DNA from: Szabonella sp046295215
Lineage (GTDB): Bacteria; Pseudomonadota; Alphaproteobacteria; Rhodobacterales; Rhodobacteraceae
Length of the DNA stretch: 64,000 nt
Direction of reading: 5' to 3'
Assembly (NCBI GenBank): GCA_046295215.1
Contig: JBKBNP010000023.1
Span: forward strand, 1-64,000
Part shown: positions 15,244 to 24,135 of the stretch, in pieces
How the letters are laid out: each line of letters starts with the position of its first letter
Position numbering within the stretch: position 1 is the stretch's first letter
Notes under the pieces: model-generated
The model's input: only the letters and a program-made list of their open reading frames with translations
What the model was told of the DNA's origin: nothing
The model's database searches: none
Position numbers and translations under genes: made by a program

Positions 15244-18200
15244 TCAGATTGGCAGGAGGAGGTCGTCTTGCGTGAGCGTCGGGGCTCCGGTCAGCAACAG
15301 GGTGAAGTCGGCGATGCCGTTGCCGGACATGTCGCCATGGAGCGCGCCGGTGACATCGTCATAGCGCAGCTGTCCGGCGGTGCCGTCGAACTCTGCGGTT
15401 CCGATGAAGACCAGCGTGCCGCTGGTGTCGCCGGCCAGATCGACGAGGTCGATCTTGTCCACACCGCTCTCGAAGTCCCCGATCGTGTCGCTTTGCGACC
15501 CCAGCCCGATGTCGGAGGCGCTGCGGAACACGAATGTATCCGCCCCGGCACCGCCGAACAGCACGTCCCGCGCCACGCCGCCATCGAGCGTGTCATCGCC
15601 GTCCCCGCCATAGAGCGTGTCATTGCCGGTGCCCCCGATCAGGATGTCATTGCCATCCCCCCCGAAGATCAGGTCGTTGTTGGTGCCGCCATCGATGTAA
15701 TCGTCCCCCTCATCGCCATAGAGCGTGTCGGCGCTGCCGCCACCGTAGATGGTGTCGTTGCCCTCCCCGCCATAGATCAGGTCGGAACTGCCGTCGCCAT
15801 AGAGCAGGTCATCCCCCTCATCGCCATGGATCGTGTCCTCGTTGGCACCGCCATAGATCGTGTCATTGCCCTCGCCGCCGCGCAACTCGTCCATCGCATC
15901 GCCACCGTAGATCAGGTCGTCGCCCGCATCCCCGTTGATCGTGTCGTTGCCGCTGTCGCCGTAAAGGGTGTCATTGCCGTCGCCGCCGCTGATCACGTCA
16001 TTGTTGGTCCCGCCGTCGATGAAGTCGTCGCCGTCGCCGCCATAGAGATGGTCGGCGCTGCCGCCGCCATAGATCACGTCATCGCCCGCATCCCCGAAGA
16101 TGGTGTCGGAACTGCCATCGCCGTGAAGCGTGTCGTCGCCGTCGCCGCCAAAGATCAGATCGTCCTGCGATCCGCCGAAGATGAGGTCGTCGCCGTCGCC
16201 GCCATGCAGCGTGTCCAGTCCGTTGTCCCCATGGATCGTGTCATTGTCGGCGCCGCCAAAGACCAGGTCATTGGCATCGCCGCCATAAAGCAGATCCGCC
16301 CCGGCATCGCCATGGATCGTGTCGCTGCCGGTGTCGCCATGAATCGTGTCGTTCCCGTCACCGCCATAGAGTTCATCATTGTTGGTGCCACCGTCGATGA
16401 AGTCATCGCCATCGCCGCCATAGATCAGGTCGGCACTGCCGCCGCCATAGAGCGTGTCGTTGCCGTCGCCGCCATAGATGGTGTCGGAACTGCCGCCGCC
16501 GTCGATGTAATCATCGCCGTCGCCGCCATAGATCAGGTCGGCGCTGCCATCCCCGAAGAGCGTGTCATTGCCGTCGCCGCCATAGATCTCGTCCTCGTTG
16601 GACCCGCCATGGATCAGGTCATCGCCCGACCCGCCATAGAGCGTGTCATTCCCGGCAAGGCCGAAGATCGTGTCATTGCCGGCCGCCCCGTCAAGGTAAT
16701 CGGCCGCAGCGGTGCCGGTCAGCAGATCATTGACCGGGGCGGTGACATTGAGCGTCAGCGTCAGCGGCACGGGCAGATTCGTCCCGTCGCTGACCGCGAA
16801 CTGGGCCTCGAAGCTGGAGGTCGTCTCCGGCGCCTCGTAGACCAGCGCGTCCAGTTGCGCCCGTGTCAGATCGTCGTTCACCGCCACCTCGACATCGTCG
16901 AGAAGCAACCGGCCCTGCAACGGTGCCGATGTCAGCGTGAAGGTCAGCGTGTCCCCCTCGGGATCCTCCACCACCGCCAGCGGCGCAAGCACCGCACGGC
17001 GCGTGCCCTGTTCCATGCTGTCCGGCGTCCAGGCGGCAAGGCCCAGACCGCCTCCGGGGGGTTCGTTCACGTCAATGACGCCCACCGTGATGGTCTGTTC
17101 GGTGCTGGCACCGCTCGCGTCAGTGACCCGCACCACGATGCTGTGCGAGGTTGCCGTCTCATAGTCGATCTCGCCCGAAACACCGATGTCGGCGGTGGTC
17201 ACGGTGATGTTCTCCAGCGCGAAGGGCCCGGTATAGGGATTGCCCTCCGCATCATGCAGGCTAAAGGTCAGCGTGTCGCCGCCCGCGAGATTGGCATCGT
17301 CGGCGGTGATCCGCGCCACCGGGGTCATGCCGATCTCGGCATTCTCGGTCACTTCGAAGGTGGAATCGTCGCCATCCTCGTCCTCGCCGATTTCCACGAT
17401 GCTGACGATCTCGGGCGCGGCAGGCGACACGATGCTGTCGGGCTCGCCGACCACGTCGAACGAGACACCGTTGAAGAGGAAGGTTTCCACCCCGGTCACG
17501 ATTGTCGTGTCCGCCCCCCTGACGACGGTATAGACCGACCCGCTGCGCGTCACGGTATAGGCCTCCCAGTCCAGCGCGAAGCTTGCCGTGTCATCGCCAT
17601 CGCCGCCGAAGAGCAGGTTGGATCCCGTCCCGCCGTCCAGCGTGTCATCGCCCGCGCCGCCGATCAGCGTGTCATTGCCCGCCCCGCCCGACAGCAGGTC
17701 GTCGCCATCGCCGCCGTCCAGCCGGTTGGCCCCGTCATCGCCGGTCAGCGTGTCGTCATGCACAGAGCCGGTCAGGTTCTCGATGGAGGCCAGCACATCG
17801 CCCGCCGCATGGCCGCCATTGGCGGTCGACAGGAACAGGTTGACATCCACCGCCGCATCCGAGGAGGCATAGGAGGCCGTGTCGCTGCCGGCCCCGCCGT
17901 TGAGGATATCCGCCCCGGCCCCACCTTCCAGCACATCGTCGCCAAGACCGCCGACCAGGATGTCGTCACCGGCCCCGCCCAGGAGCGTATCGTCTCCGGC
18001 CCCGCCGGTGAGCGAATCCGCGCCGGCACCGCCCGCAAGCGCGTCATCGCCCGCCCCGCCGGACATCACGACCCGCCCGGTGGTGGTGCCCGCCGCCGAC
18101 CAGCTGTCATTGCCCGCGCCCAGCGTCACCGTCAGCGGCGCGGTGGTCACGTTGTCGATTTCCGCGATCACCGCATCCTCGATGGTCACGCCGGTCACCA

Positions 18201-21200
18201 CCAGCGCGGGCCCGGCAACCGCCTTGCCCGGTTCCCCCTGCCGGATGCCAACCGAGGTTCCATCGATGCTGCCGTCCCGGATCGTGACCGTGCCCGTGTA
18301 GAGCGCGGGATTGGTGTTGTAGGCGGCCGCATCGTCGCGGACCTTCACCGTGATCGCAGCGCCACCCAGATGCGGCGTCCCTGCTCCGGTCGAGGTGCCG
18401 ACATTCGTCATCGTGAAGTCCTCGATCACGATGTTGCTTTCCGGCACACCGCCCGAATACTTAAGGTTGATGTCGATGCCGTTGCCCCATGTGCCGTTGC
18501 CACCGAACGACAATGTCCGGCCATAGGCCCCGACATCCTCCATGGTGATGCCGGTGATGAGCACATTCGACCCGGTCTCGAGATAGATCCCCTTCTCGTT
18601 GAGATCCGAGAACGCTGTCCCGTCCACGGTAAACCCGGTCAGTCGCCCTGCCGCACCGTCCGCCTTGTAGACGGTCATGCCATGCTGCATGTCGGTGAAG
18701 CTGCCGCCCTCGATCGTCAGGTTCGTGACCGTCGCCGCAGTCGCTTTGCGGATGCCCGTCACCCCGCCCGAGAAATCGACATCCCGCAGTGTCAGACCGT
18801 CAATGTTGCTGGTCAGGTGCATCCCGTAGCCGAAGCTGTCGATGGCAAGGCTCTGGATTGTGACACCGTTGGCCGAAACCATGATGCCGGTCTGCGATGC
18901 GTTGTGATAGCCGCCGGACGACCCTTGCAGGAACTCCGACACGCCGCCCTCGGCAATGCCGTTCGATGAACGGAAGGCCCCCTCGATCATCACATCGCCG
19001 ATGCCCATGATCGTGACATTGTCCACCGAAACGGTGAACCCGCCCGCATAGGTGCCCTCGGCCACCAGGATGGTATCGCCATCCTGCGCCACCGCCAGCG
19101 CCTCCGCGATCTGCGCGAACCCGCCATTGCCGACCAGCAGCGTGCGCGCGCCCGCGCCGCCACCCTCCAGAACGATCTCGACGTTCTCAAGCGTATCGGT
19201 GCCATCGTCGCCGGTCACCTCCCAGCCGCCGCCCGCAAGGACAAAGGTCGCGCCGGTGCCGCCGACGATCACCATGTCGATGCCGCCGCCGCCGTCCACC
19301 GTATCGTCGCCACCACCGACCACGAAGGTGTCATTGCCGGCAAAGCCGCGGAACTCCGATGCCTCCCCCCCTCCGGTCAGCACATTGTCCGCAGCATTGC
19401 CGGTATGAGCGATGGCCACGGTTGCACCCGAAAAATCGTTGCCGTCGATTGTCGCAGGGTTTGCGGTGCTGTCGGCATCCGGTGCCCCGCGATAGGCCAG
19501 CGCGATCGGGCTGCCGGTCACAGTGTTGTTGGTGATCGTCAGATCGCCGGTGAAGTCCTGCGGAGCGGCAACCGAAATCGCGCCACGATCCGTGGCCCCG
19601 GAAAGCACGGTATTCTCGAAAATGTTGCCGTCGATGGTGACGGTGCCCATCAGGCCTGCGACCTGGATGCCGTGCGAACTGGTGTTCAGCACCACATTGC
19701 CGGTAAAGCTGAAGCTGCCGATGCCATTAGCATTGACCGCAGCAGCCCCCGTCCCTGTTCCATTGAACAGGTTGTCGCTGATGGTTGCCGTGCCATTGCC
19801 CATGCTGTTGACCTGCAGACCATTGCCCACAGCGCTTTCGATAAAGTTGCGCGAAATCAGGGCGATGCCAAAGTCACCTGCATTGCCGAAGAACTGATTG
19901 TTGCCATCGGCGATCACGTTGTTGACAAATGTGATGTCCTGCGCGGTAAAGCTGGCCATCGTGTTGACGGCATTGGTATTTTCAAAACGGAAGCCATCGA
20001 CTTTGGTTGTGACACCGTCGCCGAAGAGGAAACCCGAGGTGAGCACCGTCTCGCCCGTCGCGTCCCTTGCGACGCCTGACGTGCTCAGGTCGTCATAGCC
20101 CGCAACGCCAGCCTTGGCTCCGGAGACCGTCACATCGCGGTCAATCATCGCCCCTGCATAGGTGCCCGCCGAAACCAGAACCTCATCGCCATCGGCGGCA
20201 TCATTGATCGCCGACTGGATCGTGGTATAGGCGCTCGACCCGGGAGAAACCAGGAACACGCTGCTAGCGGCAAAGTCCAGCCGCTCGGCGTTGGTGATCG
20301 TGGCCACGTTGCCATCGCCATCATCGACGGTGGCCGTGGTGCCGTCCCAACTGATCGTATAGGCATCCCGCACCCCCGCGAAGGCGACGATGTCATAGCC
20401 CGCACCCGCATCGACGACATCCATGCCGCCGACAAGGCTGATCACGTCATTGCCCGCGCCGGTGGAGATGGTGTTGTCCGCCGCCGATCCGGTCACCTCA
20501 TCCGCGCCCGACCCGGTCGAGATGTTCTCGATCGAGGTCAGCGTGGCGGTAAAGGCCCCTGCCACCTCGCCCGTGACAAGGTTGACCTCCATGTCCCCCG
20601 TCGCAGCCGAGGCGTCATAGGTATCCACCCCGCCGCGCCCGTCGATCACATCCGTCCCGCCCGACGCAAAGAACGTGTTCGCCCCCGCATCGCCGAACAG
20701 GCCGTCATTGCCCGAAGACCCCCGTACATTCTCGATCGAGATCAGACTGTCGATCCCCGTCGCCGTCGAAAATGCCAGACCCGCGTGCAGATCAACAAAA
20801 GCACCCCCAGACCCCGCCGCAGACATGTCAATCGTGTCAGACCCGCCCAAACCGTCCAGCGTGTCATTGCCCCCAGACGCAATGAAAAGATCGTCATTCT
20901 CGGTGCCGGTCAAAAACTCAGACCCGGGAGTGCCGGTAACCGGGGCAAAGACCGCGCCATTGCCTGCCAGCACCAGCGTGCCGGTCAGGTAATCGACCCC
21001 GTCGATGGTGTTGATCCCCAGCAATGCATTTGCAGCGGTATTGTTGAAGAATGAGGTTCCCCCCATTCCGGTCATTTCGTTGTCTTCGATGGTATTGTCC
21101 GCGAAGCCCAGGCCTGCTCGCGGGCCGGTGCCGTTGACCAGCAGGATACCGCTTCCGGAACCGGTGAAGCTGTTGCCGGTTATGACGTTGTCGATGCTTT

Positions 21201-23673
21201 CAAAGACCCGGACGCCGAAGGCGGTGGTGTTGAAGCTGTTGTCGGTGATCGTCTGCTCGCTCTGCACGGTCGAGACGCCTGCGGCGCCGCTGAAGGCGTT
21301 CTCCGTCACCGTCACCACCCCCGGAAGGGTTGAAGCGGTGATCGAGATGGCGCTGGACGGATTCGGACCTTGGGTGTGGAAGACGTTGTTTTCGAAAAGC
21401 GCCTCGCCAATCTGGCCGTTCTCGACGCTGAAGCCGCGGTTGCCGAAGAAGTTGTTGTTCACGAACTCGATGTCGTGACCCGTGCCCGAACCGACCGTCG
21501 TGATCGTGAACGCGGTTCCGACCTTCGAGCTGACGATGATCGTGTTCTCGACGCGGAAGGTGCCATTGATCCGGACGGCATCGAAGGCCTCGCCCTCGAT
21601 GCGCAACCCGTCGATGGTCAGGCCGTTCATTGTCGGGACGCCGCCACCGAAGGTGAACTTGCCCTGCAGAATGGTTTCGCCAACCGTACTGCTGGTCGTG
21701 CGGTCACCACCAACTCCGGCAGAAACGCCCGCCTGCGCGCCCTGGATCGTCAGGCCGGATTTTCCGGAAACGTCCACCGTTTCGGTGAACACCCCCGACC
21801 CCACGATGATCGTGTCGCCATCGGCCGCCGCATCCACCGCCGCCTGGATAGACATGCCCGCAAGCACATGGAACGTTCCGGCAGGCGTGCTGTCGAACAC
21901 CACGGCGGCCACGTTGGTCAGGCTGATCGACGCGATTTCGGCAGGGGTCAGCCCGTCTGCCAGCACCACGATATCGGTGCCCGCCCCGCCATTAACCGTG
22001 TCACCCGGCCCGGCATGGATCACGTCATTGCCAGCGCCGCCGCTGATGTTGTCAGCGCCATCAGTGCCATAGATCGTGTCATTACCAGACCCGCTGAGGA
22101 TGTTCATCACACCCGTGGTCGCCCCGTCCAGCGCCACGTTGCCGGTGCCACCCACGTCGAAGGATACCGCCCCGGACAGGCCGCCCAAGTTGAACTCGGT
22201 GCCGACATCGGTGAATTCGTTGTCGGTGATGGTGTCCAGCACACCCGAAGTCGGGTTGCCGATGGAGATGCCGGAACCGGCGACAAAGAAGGCGTTGTTC
22301 GACACGCTGGACACATCATTGGAATAGCTGTCCAGATTGATGCCGGTGCGGGTGTTCTGGAAGGTGTTGCCGGAAATCTCGATGGCCGCACCACCGCCAT
22401 CGGTCCAGATCCCCCGGCCCCAGGCCGCCGTGCCAAAGGCGCCGAAGGTCATGTCCGGATCACCTGCAAACAGGTTGTTGGTGATGGAAATGCTGCCCGA
22501 GGACAGGGTGTTGGTGAAGATCGCGATGTCATGCAGACCGCCGGTATTGCCGCCGACAACCGCGCTCTCGAAAACCGAGTTGGTGATCTCGTGGCCCGCC
22601 GCACTGGCCACGGTGATCAGCTTGAGCCCGCTACGCATCGCGATGGGCGTGTCATTGAGGAACTTCAGGCCGTCCAACACGACCGCACCCGACCCCGAGA
22701 TGGTGACCTGCCCCGCAATCACCGCCTCGGCGCCACGCGCGGCATCGGTTCCGGCCAGGCCCGCATTGGGCCCAGTGATGGTGACTCCCTTGTTGATCGT
22801 CAGGTTCTCGTCATAGGTGCCCGCGCCAACGACAATCGTATCGCCCGCCGTCGCCGCGATCACCGCCGCCTGGATCGTCGCGAAAAATCCGCTTTTGCCG
22901 TCGATATAGACCGAGGGACCGTCATAGATGTTGTCGGCCAGGATCGCTGCGGGATCGTAGGCGCCGGCGGCGTCGACGACCGGTTGCCCATCGGCGCCGA
23001 AATCGTTGCCGCTCAGCGTCGAGCCTGCGCCCCAGAGTTCGATCTGGGCATATCCCGCCTCGCCCTCGAAGATGTTGTCGGTGATCGTGTCGCCCGTGCT
23101 TTCGACCCCGGCCAGCAGGCCAGCGCCAGGGGCACCGTTGAAGGTGTTGCCGGTGATCGTGTTGCCCGACGCGGTGGAGCCCGGATTGCTGATGGCGCCA
23201 TTGATGTAGAAGATCGGTTGCGGCCCTGTGCCGGTAAAGGCATTTCCGTCGATCAGGGCGTCGGTCAGACCCGTCGTGCCGTCGGTCCCTGAAAGGAACG
23301 CATGTGCGCTGCCACCGTTGACCGTGTTGTTTTCCAGCGTGAGGCTCGTGTTGTTTCCGACCGCATAGATGGCGGCGAGGTCGATGCCGACCGCGTTGAT
23401 CGTGAAGCCCGAGATGGAAACGTTGTCGACGCCTGTCGCGATCCGCACCGCAGATCCCTGGTTTACGCCGGGGCCGTTGATGACGGCACCGCCCGCGTTC
23501 TCCGCCTCCAGCGTGATCTCCTTGTCGATGACCACATTGCCATAGACCCCGTCGCTGACGATGATCGTATCGCCCGGATTGGCCGCAGCGATGGCCGCCT
23601 GGATGCTGGTAAAGGTCGTGATGTCATCAGCGTCAATGTCGTTGATGTCGACGAAAAGGGTCTGAGCAGGCAT
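15244..23673 (-). CDS. Giant secreted RTX protein with beta-helix, cadherin-like and calcium-binding repeat modules
   Basis: 2809 residues; ATG 23673 is preceded by gaggag at nine bases. There is no signal peptide, as usual for type I secretion substrates. Five parallel beta-helix modules open with the same phrase (TIQAAxxAAxxGDTIxVxxG) near residues 20, 262, 603, 1148 and 1518. RTX nonapeptide patches separate them (near 528-575 and 915-1130). Next come an RTX block (about 1850-2030), two cadherin-like domains (about 2088-2315), a long RTX array (about 2320-2700, nt 15570-16715) and a serralysin-like C-terminal domain (ADTFVFRSASDIGLGSQSDT onward) carrying the export signal. Calcium should fold it outside the cell. 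It may be an adhesin, matrix protein or polysaccharide-modifying enzyme. I see no motif that proves catalysis. Confidence 0.88.
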   Translation of the reverse strand: MPAQTLFVDINDIDADDITTFTSIQAAIAAANPGDTIIVSDGVYGNVVIDKEITLEAENAGGAVINGPGVNQGSAVRIATGVDNVSISGFTINAVGIDLAAIYAVGNNTSLTLENNTVNGGSAHAFLSGTDGTTGLTDALIDGNAFTGTGPQPIFYINGAISNPGSTASGNTITGNTFNGAPGAGLLAGVESTGDTITDNIFEGEAGYAQIELWGAGSTLSGNDFGADGQPVVDAAGAYDPAAILADNIYDGPSVYIDGKSGFFATIQAAVIAATAGDTIVVGAGTYDENLTINKGVTITGPNAGLAGTDAARGAEAVIAGQVTISGSGAVVLDGLKFLNDTPIAMRSGLKLITVASAAGHEITNSVFESAVVGGNTGGLHDIAIFTNTLSSGSISITNNLFAGDPDMTFGAFGTAAWGRGIWTDGGGAAIEISGNTFQNTRTGINLDSYSNDVSSVSNNAFFVAGSGISIGNPTSGVLDTITDNEFTDVGTEFNLGGLSGAVSFDVGGTGNVALDGATTGVMNILSGSGNDTIYGTDGADNISGGAGNDVIHAGPGDTVNGGAGTDIVVLADGLTPAEIASISLTNVAAVVFDSTPAGTFHVLAGMSIQAAVDAAADGDTIIVGSGVFTETVDVSGKSGLTIQGAQAGVSAGVGGDRTTSSTVGETILQGKFTFGGGVPTMNGLTIDGLRIEGEAFDAVRINGTFRVENTIIVSSKVGTAFTITTVGSGTGHDIEFVNNNFFGNRGFSVENGQIGEALFENNVFHTQGPNPSSAISITASTLPGVVTVTENAFSGAAGVSTVQSEQTITDNSFNTTAFGVRVFESIDNVITGNSFTGSGSGILLVNGTGPRAGLGFADNTIEDNEMTGMGGTSFFNNTAANALLGINTIDGVDYLTGTLVLAGNGAVFAPVTGTPGSEFLTGTENDDLFIASGGNDTLDGLGGSDTIDMSAAGSGGAFVDLHAGLAFSTATGIDSLISIENVRGSSGNDGLFGDAGANTFFASGGTDVIDGRGGVDTYDASAATGDMEVNLVTGEVAGAFTATLTSIENISTGSGADEVTGSAADNTISTGAGNDVISLVGGMDVVDAGAGYDIVAFAGVRDAYTISWDGTTATVDDGDGNVATITNAERLDFAASSVFLVSPGSSAYTTIQSAINDAADGDEVLVSAGTYAGAMIDRDVTVSGAKAGVAGYDDLSTSGVARDATGETVLTSGFLFGDGVTTKVDGFRFENTNAVNTMASFTAQDITFVNNVIADGNNQFFGNAGDFGIALISRNFIESAVGNGLQVNSMGNGTATISDNLFNGTGTGAAAVNANGIGSFSFTGNVVLNTSSHGIQVAGLMGTVTIDGNIFENTVLSGATDRGAISVAAPQDFTGDLTITNNTVTGSPIALAYRGAPDADSTANPATIDGNDFSGATVAIAHTGNAADNVLTGGGEASEFRGFAGNDTFVVGGGDDTVDGGGGIDMVIVGGTGATFVLAGGGWEVTGDDGTDTLENVEIVLEGGGAGARTLLVGNGGFAQIAEALAVAQDGDTILVAEGTYAGGFTVSVDNVTIMGIGDVMIEGAFRSSNGIAEGGVSEFLQGSSGGYHNASQTGIMVSANGVTIQSLAIDSFGYGMHLTSNIDGLTLRDVDFSGGVTGIRKATAATVTNLTIEGGSFTDMQHGMTVYKADGAAGRLTGFTVDGTAFSDLNEKGIYLETGSNVLITGITMEDVGAYGRTLSFGGNGTWGNGIDINLKYSGGVPESNIVIEDFTMTNVGTSTGAGTPHLGGAAITVKVRDDAAAYNTNPALYTGTVTIRDGSIDGTSVGIRQGEPGKAVAGPALVVTGVTIEDAVIAEIDNVTTAPLTVTLGAGNDSWSAAGTTTGRVVMSGGAGDDALAGGAGADSLTGGAGDDTLLGGAGDDILVGGLGDDVLEGGAGADILNGGAGSDTASYASSDAAVDVNLFLSTANGGHAAGDVLASIENLTGSVHDDTLTGDDGANRLDGGDGDDLLSGGAGNDTLIGGAGDDTLDGGTGSNLLFGGDGDDTASFALDWEAYTVTRSGSVYTVVRGADTTIVTGVETFLFNGVSFDVVGEPDSIVSPAAPEIVSIVEIGEDEDGDDSTFEVTENAEIGMTPVARITADDANLAGGDTLTFSLHDAEGNPYTGPFALENITVTTADIGVSGEIDYETATSHSIVVRVTDASGASTEQTITVGVIDVNEPPGGGLGLAAWTPDSMEQGTRRAVLAPLAVVEDPEGDTLTFTLTSAPLQGRLLLDDVEVAVNDDLTRAQLDALVYEAPETTSSFEAQFAVSDGTNLPVPLTLTLNVTAPVNDLLTGTAAADYLDGAAGNDTIFGLAGNDTLYGGSGDDLIHGGSNEDEIYGGDGNDTLFGDGSADLIYGGDGDDYIDGGGSSDTIYGGDGNDTLYGGGSADLIYGGDGDDFIDGGTNNDELYGGDGNDTIHGDTGSDTIHGDAGADLLYGGDANDLVFGGADNDTIHGDNGLDTLHGGDGDDLIFGGSQDDLIFGGDGDDTLHGDGSSDTIFGDAGDDVIYGGGSADHLYGGDGDDFIDGGTNNDVISGGDGNDTLYGDSGNDTINGDAGDDLIYGGDAMDELRGGEGNDTIYGGANEDTIHGDEGDDLLYGDGSSDLIYGGEGNDTIYGGGSADTLYGDEGDDYIDGGTNNDLIFGGDGNDILIGGTGNDTLYGGDGDDTLDGGVARDVLFGGAGADTFVFRSASDIGLGSQSDTIGDFESGVDKIDLVDLAGDTSGTLVFIGTAEFDGTAGQLRYDDVTGALHGDMSGNGIADFTLLLTGAPTLTQDDLLLPI
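15590..16715 (-). repeat. 27-bp RTX repeat array with a higher-order period
   Basis: The DNA encodes nine-residue repeats (GGxGxDxUx). Superimposed is a larger pattern: a block with GGGSAD, then GDDYIDGG or GDDFIDGG, then TNND. Its marker ttgttggt occurs at 15677, 16001 and 16379, i.e. 324 and 378 bases apart, exactly 12 and 14 units of 27. This suggests growth by duplication of multi-unit blocks. Confidence 0.8.
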
Positions 23674-24135
23674 TTGGAAAACTCCTCGCGGGTCAAATAA
23701 GGGGCGCGAAAGTTCTCAAGCAGGATCGACAAACAATACTTACACATGACCGGAATGCGGCATCCGGTTCGGGTCATTCAACAACGTTTCGATCAGGCCT
23801 CAGCAGAGCTTTCGGTTGGTATGGAAGTTATAAACAGAGCCATCCTTTTGAAAGCAATTAATTCCATCTTAACCATAATGCGCCCTATTTTCGTCATATT
23901 CTGCAGTGCCGCAAACATGCCAGTTGGTTCTTCGGTTGACAAATTGCAACCATGAATTGCAGTGCCAAGTTTTTGCAATTCCTATTCCGCGAGTCCCAAT
24001 GTTCATGCTTAAATTGATTCGACTTCGACAGCGAAGCAGGACAAGCCACCGAAAGTGCGGGCAGAATGCCACAAAATGCAGATTTTGCCTCATGCTGCGG
24101 CGCAGAATGCTGAAATGCCGTGTTTTCGGGAAAGT
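23674..24135. other. AT-richer intergenic region between two RTX genes
   Basis: 462 bases between the start of the giant RTX gene and the stop of the RTX protease gene (both leftward). Base composition falls well below the coding average, with stretches such as cttaaccataatgcgccc. This fits a promoter region for the giant gene. No convincing open frame, hairpin terminator or repeat was found, apart from two similar gcagaatg-containing motifs near 24060 and 24103. Confidence 0.5.

Noticed and set aside
15590..16715. Regularly spaced short repeats resembling a CRISPR array
   Set aside because: The repeats are contiguous, in frame and encode RTX nonapeptides; there are no unique spacers and no cas genes.
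15121..18969. A 1282-codon plus-strand open frame
   Set aside because: It lies wholly opposite the giant RTX gene. Its repetitive Val/Ile/Ala-rich translation mirrors the RTX and beta-helix coding of the other strand, with no ribosome-binding site or family match.
21370..23292. A 640-codon plus-strand open frame
   Set aside because: Antisense to the beta-helix part of the giant RTX gene; composition is that expected from the opposite strand.
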